A stretch of 64,000 nucleotides of DNA from Strigops habroptila (taxonomy: Eukaryota > Chordata > Aves > Psittaciformes > Psittacidae): contig NC_044289.2 of the NCBI RefSeq assembly GCF_004027225.2, positions 1,798,001-1,862,000 of the forward strand, given 5' to 3'. The notes beneath the pieces were generated by a model that saw nothing but the letters and a program-made list of their open reading frames with translations, made no database searches and was not told where the DNA came from. Below are positions 34,050-47,360 of the stretch, piece after piece. Numbering within the stretch: position 1 is the stretch's first letter; every line of letters starts with the position of its first letter. The position numbers and the translations under genes were made by a program.

Positions 34050-37000
34050 GGAGGAGAAAGGCAGGAGGGACCTTGACTGTGCCCATTCGGCGTATTTGGC
34101 CCGAGGCGATGTGCGCTGCTGGAGAGCGGCAGCGGTCAACCACTTGGCCCCATGGAACCCGCATCACCAAGGTCCCAGCAAACCCAGCATCTGCGGTTTG
34201 CAAGGAGGGGAAGTGGGAAGCGGTGCTGGTTTGGAGCTGGCATCAACCCTCCCCAGCAGATCTGGGCTTTGGTGCCAGGCTCCAGGAGAGACGAAGGAAT
34301 CCCTTGTCTTTCCCTATGGAGCCATGCATCTCCCACAGCCATCAGCATTTCCTCCTTGGGAAGGCAGGTTCGGGTCTCCTGTCCCTCCTCTGCGCTGCAG
34401 ATCCTGTTACCCTGCACCCTGCTTGTGCCCGCAGCAGCGTGTGCTGGGTGCTGAGCACCCTGCCCTGCCCTGATAGCACTCCCCATGCACCACGGCACTG
34501 ACCACAGCGGTGTAAGACCCTTTGTGTGAGCCATGGGGAGCCTTTTCTCTTGGGCAAGGGGGAGATGACCCCCCCACGGGGCACTGGGCAATTTGGGATG
34601 GGGATAACATCCCTCCGGCTATGCAGCGGAGGTCAGCTCACAGCCCTGCAGCAGTGAGGCCCTGCAGAAGCAGAGCCTGGGCTGAGCATCCTGCTCTCCT
34701 CAGGACACTTACGCTGTGGGCATCCCCTCAGGACCAGAGCAGGGGTTTGATGAGGCTCCTGTCCCCTGTTAACCCGGACAGGGAAGCACCACGCGAGGTG
34801 TGCGACGCTTCTCCAGAACTCCTGGAGGAAAACAACAAGTGGTTGAGAAAGGGTGGAATCCCAAATGCAGGAGTGAAACCTGCAGCTGATGGGGGAAGGA
34901 GGCATGGAGGCTTGGGCTGACACTGAGACAGAGATGATATGATACTGAGACAAACGACTTTTTTCAGTTAAAAGGAGTCTTTGGCTCAGCCTGAGGTGAA
35001 CGCAGGAACGTTAGCAGCAGAGCAGAGCCGGAGGAGGCAGGCTGGAGGGAGCACGAGGAGGAAGTGTGTGTAACGAACCGGTGCGTGCTTGGAAGCGGCT
35101 GCTCCGCTCGGTGCAGCGTGGTGCGGGGTGTCGCTGCGAGCCGCCTGTCAGGCTGCACCCCAGAGGTGGCTGCAGGGCGGGTTGTACATGGTGCATCTGG
35201 CAGCGCACGAGGCGGGTACATGGACCTGTTCCACTCTGCTGGGATGCTGCGGGAGGGACGGTCTGTGAGCAGCTCTGTGCAACAAACAAAAGTCAACCGA
35301 GCTGCATGGTTTAGTGCTGGGTGCCAGAGTTCAGAGCGAACCTTGCTCACAGCCTTAGCTCTTTTCCTCTGTGCGCAGGGAGCGCGAGCCAGGTTTAATA
35401 ACAGCATGCTGCACGTGTGTGTCTGAGGCCTCAGGAAAAACCAGCTGCTGGAGCACAGTGTCAAAGCCCTTGGTCCTGGCCTCGAGTCCTCTCCTGCGAT
35501 GGGTGGGCAGAGCAGGGCAGAGCTGCTTTCCCATCCTCGCTAGCCTGGCCGTGAAAGGGAAGGAGCGAACCATTGCACTTGTGTGGGTGCGTGTGTATAT
35601 CTGCCTGTTCCTGCCATCCAACCCCAGTGCTGAAGCTCCAGGTCACTTTCTGCCAGATTTCATCCTCAGAGAGGCTGAATTCCATTTCCTTATGCTGTTG
35701 TCTAATTGTTTTATGAAAAAAAGGCATCTTGGTAGCCAAGAGAGTGCCAAACTCAGGTCCTCACTGAGGAAATAGATTCATCATCAGTTCTATTACAAGA
35801 CATCAAAGAATCCACATAGGACAGAGCCATTATGAGTGCCCCAAACCATGGGAAAAACTCTCATGTGCCTTATGAGCCGTGAGCTAATCCAACCGTGAGA
35901 CACCGAGTGGCAGGAAACTGGGATTCTTTAAGTTGCACTTATGGAGCAGCCCGGGTCTGACTCTGTGATGCTCAGCTGTGCTGCTGCTGGTCCCCACCAC
36001 ACCATGAGCTCTGCCCGGGCATTGTGTGGAGCCTGGCACAGCATCCTGCTCTGGGAGAAGTGCTCATGTGGAGACTCCTTCTACTTGGGCATTCTCCTGA
36101 CATGGGCATTGTCCCAGAGAAGATGTCAAGCCCCATCTCCCAGAGCTGTGAAGGGTGCTGAGCACTGGGCTCTCCAGCTCAGAATGGAAGGGCTTTGCCA
36201 CCCTGAACTGCTGCCGGCCCGCTGGGAATGCCAGCCCTTGGTGCTTCCCAGAGGAAAGCTCTGCTTTCCCTCCTCGCCTTGGCTGGAGACTAAAGGGGAT
36301 CAGACCAGAGCTCCTGCTGCTGATCCAATCTGGATGCTGGGCAAACCTGAGACCCTCCTCACAGGGGTGCTTGACCTGGAGGCAGTGTCCGTCAGTGTCC
36401 ATCAGTGTCCCCATGCGAGTGCTCAGTGCAGAGAGCTTGTTTCTCCGCCTGAACTGCCAGGAGCTCATGATTTTGGCTACACCTCTCGTCCCTGCACAGC
36501 CCTGCTCCAAGCCAGTCTGGGAATGAAGAGGTTTTGTGCTATTAAGGGTCCAGCAGAGATTTAGCCAAAAATCAGGGCCATCGTGCAGGACCTAGGAGGT
36601 GCTTCTAGGAGGAGCTCATGAAGGAGATAAGAGCAGAGGTTCCAGGGGCAGCTCTTCCCCTGCTGTTTCTGGGGGAAGGGCTGGGTGAAGCACCGGGAGG
36701 CTCATTTCAGGAGCAGATGACACCAAACAGTGACCTGTTCTGCTTCACATCCCTTTTAATTAACACCTGCATGGCCTCATCAGCTGAACAATCCCTCCCT
36801 TCATGGGTCAGCAGCCCCTGACCCTCCGTTCCCACCCGGGTCCAATGGGCAGTGCCTGCACAGGGCAGTGGCTGTGCCCCCAAACCCTCCCACAGCAACA
36901 GGAGGAGGGACAGGACAGTGCAGGGGCTCTTCAGCTCTTGGCCAGCACCAGCCTTGTCCACCCTAATCCCGAGCTTTAAAGAGGTGCTGCTGGAAAGGCA

Positions 37001-40000
37001 CCCAGGTGGGCACAGAGGTGAGAGTTGTGGCCATGGGATGGGAGCAGACTGCAGTGAGGGAAATGGAAGCTGGATATTAATAATACAAAACTATCTGTTA
37101 GTAAAATGGATGTAGCCCAGGAGGAGGCTGGATTGAGCCATCTGGAGATTTTAAAGGAAAGGTTAGATAAAAAAAAGTCTGTCAGGACCAATTTGGGGCA
37201 GGGAAAGGGGTTGGATGGCTTCCCAAGAGCTCTCCCAGCCTGAGTTTTTCCGAGTACAAATTCATTTCCCAAAGTGGCAAGGCAAGAGAGCAGCTAGATT
37301 TAGAGGCAGAGTTTCTCCCTAACGATTCCCAGCGGATCAAAGGCATTCCTTGAATTGGCACTCGCAGAGGCCTTTTCCCTTGGCAGCAGGTCTGTGTCTG
37401 TGTGCGAGGGAGCCTTCTGGAAAGCCCAGCTTTCCCAGGTACGCATCCAACAGGATCCATCCAGGGCTCGCTCTGCCATCGGCGCCCCTGTGAAGACACC
37501 ACAGCTCTCCCATGGCTGCTTCCCCAGCCCCAGGGAGGAACAGGGACACTGCGTGGCCCAAGCTGGCACAGGAGATGCATGTCCCAGATGTCACGGCAGT
37601 GTGGGGGGTACCAGCCCGCGGAGAGCAGTCACCCAGGAGGGCCAGGAGCCCTCCAAGTGCTCCAGTTCTCAGCTAAAACTGAGTTGATGGAAGCCCACCA
37701 TGGCCATGGCTCAGCTGCAAGACTGGAAGCTCCTTCTGGCTCCCAGTACATGCTTCTGCCACATCCCAGCTCCATGTGGGGCATGGACCACTTCTCCCAT
37801 TGGCCCCAATGGGAAGCAGATGCGGGTGTGCGGGCAGGAGGCAACCGGTGGCATCAGCAGCCAAGGGGATGCCCCATCATCTGCTCTGTGTGCTGAGGTT
37901 TTGTTGTGGGTCAGACCCTGGCTGAGGGTGTGAGTGCAGTGTGTGCCCCCCAAACTGTGGGGCAGGGGGCACCCAGGTTTGCCCAGGCTCCGGAGGAAGC
38001 TGCGCCCAGGGGCTGAGAACAGAATCCCTTTCTTCGTGGGAAAGTGCAATGACTCGAAGTGGTCAGACAGCCTTATCTCTGGTTTCCAAAGCCACACGCT
38101 GATCATTTGTCAAGATTAGCGCGTGCGGTAGAAGGGATGGAGCTGTTCCAAACCCAGCTCACAGCTCTTCCCTGGGCTCAAAGCCATTCATAAAAATGCC
38201 AGAGCAGCAGTGGTGGCGGCGGCACATACTAGGGCTGTGGTTTGGGGAGGACGAGGACGGGTCAGCCACAGGTTATACAAGCTCTGAGTGGGGAGAAGAA
38301 TGCACAGGTTGTGTTATTTATACATCCGTTAGCATCGTTCCTCCAGGAAAACTCGCAGGGAGGCCGGCAGGGAAGGTTTAGCAAGGACGAGCGGCAGGCA
38401 GGAGGTGATGTGGTTAAAGAAACCCTTTCCCAGCCAGGCTGGGACCCAGGGGAACAAGAAAAAGCATTTTCAGGCCACAGCCATGGAGCAGGAGCAGTCT
38501 CCAAGGGCTGTCCCAGCTGGATGCAGCAGCACATGGATGTAGGGTGAGGAGGATGAAGATGGAGCAAGAGAGGAGGTGACACCCGCCTGTAAGCCCTGGG
38601 GAGGAGCAGCCCTGATCTCAGCTGGTCCCCATCAGTTGGGGCTCAGCTGGGCAGGAGCCTGGGAATGCTATAAAAGGCTGGGTGGCTGGGGCAAGGTGCA
38701 GGTAGTGTTTAGGATATGGGTTCTGTGTTCCTCTAAGCAGGATGTGGGGGAAGAAAAGTTGCTCTGTTGCAGGTAAGGATCTGGGTGAGCAGAGGGATCC
38801 TTGTTGCAAGAAAAGCTTGTCAGCTCCTGTCTGCCTTCAAGGGTATCCCCAAAGCCAAGGGAGGATGGTAGGAAAGGAAAATGCCTTTGGGGTGGGGGCT
38901 TGATGCTGGGTCTGGCAGGAGCAGGGCTCTGACTGTGTTGTGAGGGAAGGTGCTGCTACAGCTGGGAAGCTTTTGCAGGAGGGGTCCTTCCTGTATGAGT
39001 CCTTGAGGGAGGTTTGTGTCCCTGGCTTGGCTGCAAGGGCTCTGACAGCAGGTCCTGGGCTCCTTCAGCCTGGTTGGGACCATGGGGGTCCCTGGTCCAA
39101 CCTGCTTGAAGCAGGGTCTGCTGTGACATTGGGTGTTTGAGCTGCCCATCCCACTGCTCCAGGAGAGGGCTTTGGTGCCAGCTTGTCCTCCAGCACCAAC
39201 ATGTTATCCTACAAACCCTGTGCCTCCAGTGCCAGGGCAGCCCTGGACGTGGGGAGCTGTGCGGGCGACGGAGGGGATGTCTGCAGCAGGAGGAGGTCAC
39301 CTCATGTGCTACTGCAGTAATTCAGTGGTCTCCAGACTGTTGTGGTAGTTCAGCACTTGTACTTGGGATGATCCTTCCTGTCTCTCCTCCATGAATGCTG
39401 TTCCCAGAGACAGCCCCTGGTGCAAGAAGCAGGTTCACTGGAAGTGGGACGAACAGCAGCCTGGCATTTGGGTTTAGAGAAATGTCCCTATTGCTGGTCT
39501 GTTTAGTTGCTTCTCCAGGGCTTAGGCAGGTCTTTTGCAGAGCTGTGCCTCTGGCTTTAGGGAATATCTATGTTTTTCCTTTCCATTTCCTCCAGCTGGG
39601 TCAGATTCTGCCTTTCCTGGGGACAGGATGATGGCAGCAACCCAGCGATTCACAAACCCTCTGCTCGGTGACCTCACTGCTGCACACAGCGGAAGAGAAA
39701 CACCGCAAGAGCGGAAAGAAAACACATCTCCTTTGGGAGCCAGCCTATAGTGAAGGACACTTGTACAAACTGGCCTCTTTGGCTTTGTTTTTGGTTTATA
39801 GTCACTCAGCACCACGGCACAGCTGAGCTAATTGTAACCCCTGAGCTCTCCTTTGTGCCCTGCCTTCAACACTGCTGTAAGGCAAAGAGTTTGCCTGGTG
39901 TTGGCGTGCTGGGATGCTCCTGAGGGATGAGTGCCTGTGGATGCCCGGTTCCTGCAGGCAGGGTGAGGGGCCAGGGCTGCTGGGGTGTCTCCAGCAGGAG

Positions 40001-42180
40001 AGATGGACCTGGAGGCAGCTGCGGGTGCAGGTTTCCCTGCACGTGGTGGGTCCAGGAGGGTGATGGCCACGTGTGGAGCCTGCTGCAGGGCTCTGCGCAG
40101 AAGCAGCCTGAGCGTTGTCCTCTGTCTCCTGTATTTTGGGGCAGGACCCCCATGGAGCTTTCCCAGCTGCCCAACAGCCTGCCTGCATGAGGGTTGTCTC
40201 AGTGGCAGATATGTGTTTCTGGGGTGATGATGGAGAGCAACCCTTTGAGCCCACCTGGGCGAAGTTACCCAACACACACGATTCTCTATTCTGTGCCTGT
40301 TCTTGGTGGTTTGCCCACAGATGGGGTCCTGGGGCAGCAGGGAGACTTCCCGCCCCGCAGGGCTGCTTTTCCTTGGCTGTGGTCAAGAGCTGCTTGCTCC
40401 AAGCATGGCCAGCGCCGCTCCCACGTGTCCCCAAGCACGGGGTGACTTTGTGATATAGCAAATGTGGGAACAGCTGGGCTGAAACCCTGCCATTATCCAC
40501 GTCGCCTGCGGCAGGGGGATGAGAGGGAGTTATTTCTGGGTCCTATGAGGGGCCTTTTGTGCCCCCCCTGCAGCCAGCTCTGCCCTGTCCTCCGGGGTGA
40601 CCCTGCAGGCACGTGTAGGGTGTGATGTGAAGGGCCATAAATAACGGGTGGTTATTTATGCACGGGCAAAGGAGCAGTGTAACTGATACCAGCTTGGGCT
40701 CCTTCCAGACCTGCTTGGACCTCAAGGCTGATACTTGGCTTCCCTGGCTTCCCTTTGCAAGCAGCTGGGCCCTGCATCTGCGTTTGGCCTTGTGCAGTGT
40801 TTTGCTGATCTTTTTCTCACTGTACGTGTGCTCGCCAAGGTCCCACTGACCCATTACCAGAAAAACCCTTAAAAATCAGAAGAACTTGATATCCAAGTGG
40901 AATAGCTTGGGTTCAGCCTTGGAGAAAGTCCCGAACTCTCAAGGAATTTCCTGATCTGAAGAATCTGCCAAAATTAGGAATCTGCCTCGGTTGGGCTGCA
41001 CATACTTTCAGAGCTCACACTGCGGTGTTGTGAATTGGGTTTCCAGCCCTGTCTTTTCAGGGACGTGCTCTATCTGCACAGGGCAATAAGACCTGAAAGG
41101 GAAAACCTCCTTCTGACCAGACACGGGAATACACAGGGATTTACTTAACATCCTCCCCTCCTTAATTTTGGGATCAATGGGATTTTTGATCCTCAACTCC
41201 TGCCTTGCTTCCTTGTGCCAAATGCTGGGCTGTTGCTGCAGCCCTCATGTTAACATGGAAACTTGGGTGCAGTTTAGGTTAGTGGCTCACTGGCAGACCT
41301 GGGATTAAAGCCATGACCCCACATTGACCAATATCCCCTATTTTAATGGAAAGATAATGGTTTTGCAGCAGAAGGAAGCCCCTTTGCTTGAACTGGGGCT
41401 CGGTGTTCATGTGTTTATTGCATGTATTTCAAAAGCAAACAAGCTCCTGGGTGGGAAAAGCACAGCCCTTCCCCTCAGAACAAACCCGAATGAAATTCCT
41501 CAAGGTCTTCTTCCAAAAATTAATGCTGGCTGGATTTCGACCAGGTTGTTTTTGACTGGCTTTAATCTGTGAAATCAACACCAAGTCAGGAAATGCTTAG
41601 ATTGACTCTGAATGAGGGCTTGGCCAGAACTCCTCTCCTACTTATGAGGGTTAGTTGGAAACAGCAAAACCTCCTGGAGGTGACCTGTGCTGACCTCCCT
41701 GCTCACCCAGCCCAGCCTGGAGGGGCTTTATTGTCCTTCAACACTTGATTTCATCCCCAGGAGCTCAGCAGCCCCATTGCGTTGCGCATGATGCTGGAGG
41801 CTGGGACTGCTTTTCCACTGATTTCAGGGGACTTTGGACCAGGTTGGTGGGTCCAGTTTCCCTATGGGCCAGCAGTGCTGTTTTGGGGGATACCCCAGTG
41901 CTCCCCGGCTATGGGTCAGGGCTGAATCCTCTGGAACACCATCACCTCCCAGCTCCGACATGAGCCAGCCCAGAGTCACTGTCTCTGCCTCCCTGTTTGC
42001 TCCTGATGCCTCTGTGTTGTGAGGTGTCCAGCCTTGTGGTGGGGCTGGGGCTGAGGAGAGCCTGGACCAGAAGAGCTCATGGTATTCCCTGTGTCCCCCC
42101 TTCCCCGTGCAATGCTTTGCAAGGGCATTGCAACTGTGAAAGGGAGGAAAAGAAAGCCCAGCATGAGCACATGTGGCAGG
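34050..42180. other. Intergenic DNA upstream of EMILIN3
   Basis: Apart from the zinc-finger relic, no gene, RNA or repeat family is supported. A mild CpG rise at about 35050-35250 lies 1.3 kb upstream of the EMILIN3 island. The rest is GC-moderate unique sequence. Confidence 0.55.
35768..35920 (+). pseudogene. Decayed C2H2 (Krueppel-type) zinc-finger relic
   Basis: The frame beginning at 35768 reads RHQRIH, then IGQSHYECP, clearly derived from a zinc-finger end plus the HTGERPYEC linker and the start of the next finger. It is broken: in-frame stops at 35765-35767 and 35873-35875, the second Cys of CxxC replaced (CPKP), and a frame change near 35880, after which GELIQ and a degenerate linker-like segment follow. 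No larger gene surrounds it. It may be a processed or duplicated ZNF fragment. ZNF arrays are common, so the parent gene cannot be named. Confidence 0.7.
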
Positions 42181-45100
42181 CAGGGGGAAATGGCTGTGCA
42201 AAGTAAGCAGTGCCTTTAAAGAAGTGCTTGTCTGGGGTTTGTTTAGTTATCCTCTAGGTAATTTTACAGCTGAGGAGGCCGGGCCATTCAGGCAATGGCC
42301 CAAACAATATCCCCACTGTCTGAGCAGCTCCCGCGGCCCGGCAGAGCTGGGGGCAGAGCGAGACGGGGAAGAGAAGTTCCTTTTACCGGCTGTAGGCAGA
42401 AATGCCACGGAGGATGTCCTGTAATTAAGACATCGCTTCGAATGAGCAAGTCACTCGGCTGTCAGGTTGAATAAAGGTCTGGGCGCAGGCCGGCTGTGGG
42501 AGCGGGAGGCAGAGATGTCATTGGGAAAAGCCCAGTCCCATCGTTTCAATCTGAATTGTGGCTCCGGACATGGGATGCTGAGGAGGAGGATGGGGTTTGG
42601 GGCTCGGTTCCCTTGCTCTCATGGGCAGGGATTATGTGGTGCCCTGCATGGAGTTGGTGCCCTGCCTGCACCCCGCTCTGACCCCAGCCCTGGGGCCAGC
42701 AGCTCCAGCCCTTTGGAACATGGGGAACCAGGACTCTAGAGTGGAGCGCAGTTCCAGTTCACTGTCCTTGGCACAAACCCTCATGGGGTGTATGTGCCAG
42801 GGCAGGTCCTGCCCCTCACTCTATCAAGGCACGCTCTGTCCCATCCCCCTGGCACATCCCAGGCTGAAATCGCCAGGAAAAGCTCCCCTTCCTCTTCCAA
42901 AGGGCTCGTGCAGCCCAAGCTGGAAACACGGGGGCTCGAGTCTCTGAGCACTACGTGCAAATAGCTCACATCGGCTCACAGCGCTGTTCCCAAGAGCCGG
43001 AGCACTCGCTGCTGGCAGCCAGCTTGCAGGAGGATTCCGATATTTCATGCAGACATGGCGAGAAACCAGCCCTGTTTCCCATTCACCAGGGGTGGCTCCA
43101 AAACAACACAGAGATCTGTCACAGCGTATATGCGGCATCTGTGCAAATTGGCCTGACTGCCTAAATAATTCCTATATATTTATAAACTGTGAGCTGCAAC
43201 GTTTTTTCCTGTTTACTTTTCGGTTGAATTCCTTGCTCATGGAAATGAGAGCTGCAGCGTGGTGGCTAGACATAACCATTGTGCAGGCAAGGCACTGTAC
43301 AAACTGTCCTAGAAAATTCGGCCCAAATGCCAGGCACTATCAGCCTGATCTGCAGCCCCTTCCCACACACGCTCCCCCTGCTCCAGTCCTCTGCATTGAG
43401 CTGATTCCAGCTACATGCTCTCATGCCAAGGGAGTGTTTGCTCAAGTATGAATTGTGACACTGCTGCAGGTAGATTGGGTTTGGACCCACAGCGAGGAAG
43501 GTGGAAAAGAGGGAGAACAGGCTGGGGAAGTTTTCCATGCTGCTGGGATTGATGTGAAGCTGAGCTGGGTAAATCCGCTGTGGGTTAAATCAGAAGAGGG
43601 CTCTGCCCCACCAGCCCCAGGTGGGATGTCCTCCTCCATGCACTGCTAAGCATCATGGTGCTGGCAGCATCCTGCACTGGCGCTGAGGGTGGCTGGTGGT
43701 GTGAGCCCTGCCATGGCATGGCTGGGACCATCCCCATCCCCACGGGCATCTCCCATGCCTGATCCCAGTATTCGATGCTTGCTGAGCATCTCAGGGTTCA
43801 TCGTTGTGCAGAGTTGGCCAAGGTGGTGCTCTGGTAGCAATTTGGGGAGCCAGGGGCAGGTTCCTGTGCTCTGCTCCTTGGTTTGTGTTTGGGGCCAAGG
43901 ACATGGGATGGTGTCTGAGTTACATGGGAGCTGCCATGCTTTATACAGCAGATCTTTAATGCTTGTGTGGGTTTGGGATTGAGGTGTCCGGAGCATGTGG
44001 GTGCTCGCAAGGTGAGGGATAGGTGCAGCTCACACAGGAGCTCACACAGCTTCTGCACCAGTCAGCAAGGGAGTCAATGTGCCTTGCTGGAAACAGGGTC
44101 GTAAACAGCACCATGAAGGGCCAAGACGTGTTGGAGCCAGGGTAACACATCTGCTGGGAAAGCAGGGAAAGGAAAGGGGGAAAGGGTTTTAAACATGGAA
44201 AGTGAAATCTGAACCCGTTTTATGGCTGCTTGGAGGCCACATGCGAGGCTGCGGCTGCCATGGGGGCTCTGGGGGGTGGAAAGAGGGGCCCGCGCCACCG
44301 CGGGGGCTCAGCCTCCCTCATGCACATCCCACCCTGCCCGGTTCCTCCAGGTCCAGTGGAGCAGGAGCTGGTGAGGATGGGAGGAGCAGTTGGGAGCTGG
44401 AGGGATGCAGGAGCTCTGTGTCCTGAGGGCTTTTCCCCATCCCACTGCGCCCAGCTCCCCTGCCATGGGCACTCTCACCCTGGGGGCACTCAGTCACAAG
44501 TACGGGCTGTAGCTCATCTCCCCCTCCAAAGCAGGAATGAAACAACCACCTCTGTGGCTGACAGGCAGCAGGGATGGAGCAGGGCAGTTAGAACACATAT
44601 GGGGTTTCACTGTGTTTGCACTTGCATCACACTGGTTGCTCCTGACCTCAAAACCATGTCACCTGCTGGTGGTATCTTTGCCTTTGACTCTATTTATACT
44701 GTCAATTCAAGGTAGAACTTATTTAGCAGTGACCACAGTCATTGTGTCATATTTATTTATAGTCTCCCGCACTTGCTTCTGTTCACTCTCGGGTATTTCA
44801 GTCACGTTTCTCAGCCCTTACATAAAGGTCTGGGAACAGCTGTGCTGGAGCACATCAAAGCAGCCCCACGTCCCCTCTCAGATCCTTGCCAGCAATGGGG
44901 ATGGGGAAGGAGGAATGAAGGAAGCGTGCCGGGATCCTCCTGGCAGTGAAAGGGTGAGGCAGAGCCCCGGGACCTCCCCGCGTGGCTCTAATCTCTTCTG
45001 CAATGTGGTTATAGCTCTGACCTCCCCACTGCCCCCACAGCACATGTCACGTTTCACGGTGCCCTGGGTGAAAGGGGGCTGTGGCCGCGGCCTCCGTTCC

Positions 45101-45268
45101 CCTGGGACCCTGGTGGGGGGGGCTGGCTGATGGTGGCAGGATCCCCTGCGAGCAACGGGGGCTAAATGTGATCATTATAGAGAGTAACTGTTAAATTCAT
45201 AGAATTGGGAATGACTTGGAATTAGGGATTTCTGTGCTCGCATGTGGCTTGGGAGCAGGTGGGGGACA

Positions 45269-45509
45269 ACAGGGGAAGTTCAGGTTAGATCTTAGGCAGA
45301 AGTTCTTCCCTGTGAGGGTGCTGAGGTGCTGGCACAGGGTGCCCAGAGAAGCTGTGGCTGCCCCATCCCTGGCAGTGTTCAAGGCCAGGTTGGACACAGG
45401 GGCTTGGAGCAACCTGCTCTAGTGGAAGGTGTCCCTGCCCGTGGCAGGGGTTGGAACTGGATGAGCTTTAAGGTCCCTTCCAACACAAACCAATCTGGGA
45501 TTCTATGGT
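45269..45509 (+). mobile_element. CR1 LINE 3' fragment in the intergenic region
   Basis: Sense CR1 3' end, from a ggttagatcttaggcagaag segment to the terminus gggattctatgg. Highly similar to the copies at 15151 and 28738. Confidence 0.92.
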
Positions 45510-46969
45510 GGCCTCTCAGCACTGGGGGATGCTGCAGGATGGCTGTGAGCGTTGAAGGCACTGGAAGGTCCCCTGCCCCACAGGCCTGACTTTGGGATGA
45601 GCACTGAGCTCCTGCATGAGCAAAGGTCCCCAGACATGCTGGATCCTGGATCCAAAGGCAAGCGGGCTGTGGGGTGGTGAGAGCAGCTCTGCCTGCAGGA
45701 GGGAAGATGGGGCTCCTGGGATGGAGCTGGGCAAGTGAAGAATCACCATTAAAGCAAGTGTCCATGGAAATCCTGGCTTCTGGACAGACTTGTTTCATAC
45801 AGTGCATCAAAAGGAGGCGAGGCAGGAGAAGGGAAAACCTAATTGGGTGTTTTGGTAATCCTTTTCTGAAGGAGGCACGTGAGCTCATCTGACCGGAATG
45901 GGATAATGGCTCATCCACTCCGGGATGCTCTGCAGGATGCCTGGGAAAGGCCCTGGACCATGGAGCGGGCATGGCACCAGCTCCGGTCCAGGGCATCCCA
46001 CCTCCTGCTTCTCTCTGGGCAAAGGGCAGATGCAGCAGCTCCTGGACTGGAGAGGGGCTGGAGAGGCTGTCCCATAGCCACTGGTGCTGCTGCTTCACCA
46101 GCAGTGCCCATATTCATCACTGGGAATGGCCCCTTTGGACAATCTCAAGCCTTGTTCTTGACTTTTATTGGGTGATGGACATGCTGAGGTGTCCCTGCAT
46201 TCTCTCCTGGGTGCCACATGTCCCTGCCTCAACTCAGGATCCTGGCTGAGGCTCAGGGCCATGTGGCTGATGGGCAGTAAACCCTTCACTGCAGGACTCA
46301 AACCCCGGTGTTCTTTGCTTTAGCAGCCTGACCATGCATTGTCCAGGAGGGGAAGGGCCTGGGGAGTGCAAGTGGGGACAGCACAGGGGGCAAGACACTG
46401 CCTGGCTGGTGCCTGGACCTGGTGGGAGGCAGGAAGGTGGTGGTGGGGAGGTTCTGGTGCTCTCCAGGGATGCTGCTCCTGTCGCTCCATCAGGGTTTTA
46501 ACCAATGTGGAGAAACCTGTAGCTGAGCCGTTCCCGCTCTCCCGTGACACCGGATCTATTTCCTAGGATTACATGGAGCATCTTAAAGAAAATATTTACA
46601 GAATTTATATTCACATCCCGCTCGGCCTCAGGGGGCTCCCCCATGCCCGCCCTCCCTCCCGCTCCAGCTCCCCATCCTGCCACAATGCCCGCCTTTGTGC
46701 GAGGAACAATGTTTACTCTCCATCGAGGATGGGGGGATTGGAAATGAAAAGGGCTGCCTCCCCCTCACCCCGGCCGCAGGTGGCGGGAGAACGAGGAATT
46801 CCTGCAGGAATGTCGATGGCGAAGGCTGGCCCGAAGGCAGCCCAGGCGAGGGGATAAATATTCATGCAGGAGGAGAGAGGGAGGGAAGGGCCTGGGGACC
46901 AGCGCAGCGCAGGGTCCATCGCTCTCTCTGCAGCTGAAGGGTGCGTTGGGTTCCCCGCCTGGGTTTACA

Positions 46970-47360
46970 GGTCCCTGATGCAGAACGGGTGCAGCCCCTT
47001 GGCCTAACGCAGGAGATGAAAGGCACGTCTGGGCCGGGGGGCCCGTGCAGCAGCCCCAGCAGTGGGGAGCGGGCTGTGGGGCTCGCGCGGGCTGCGGGAG
47101 CCAGCATGTGGCTGCAATTACAGGGATGCTTGTGGGGATGGTGTGCTGGAGCCTTGGAAAGGCAGCGCTTCCCCTCCCCGCCCTTCCCCGGCGCTGGCTG
47201 CGTTTCCCCACCAGAAGCCAAGATTCCTCCTGCTGCTCCTAGCTGGGAAGCCATCCAGTTGGATAGGGGAGCGCTGGAGGAGGCCTGCCCCGCAGCCGGG
47301 GGGACCCCAGCCCGGGCACTGCGGGAGCCGGGGCGAGCCTTCGACAGCGAGGTGGTGCAA
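46970..47360. promoter_or_regulatory. Orphan CpG-rich block in the intergenic region
   Basis: CpG-dense sequence (for example gctcgcgcgggctgcggg near 47082) about 13 kb upstream of EMILIN3 and far from any recognised gene start. An AT-rich block with homeodomain-like TAAT/AATATT cores lies just to its left (46550-46870). It could be an enhancer, a lncRNA promoter or an unannotated first exon. The open frame across it (46941-47711) resembles no known family. Confidence 0.4.

Noticed and set aside
33275-34501. Plus-strand open frame of 408 codons
   Set aside because: Antisense to EMILIN3 exon 1 and its CpG island; Arg/Pro-rich low-complexity translation.
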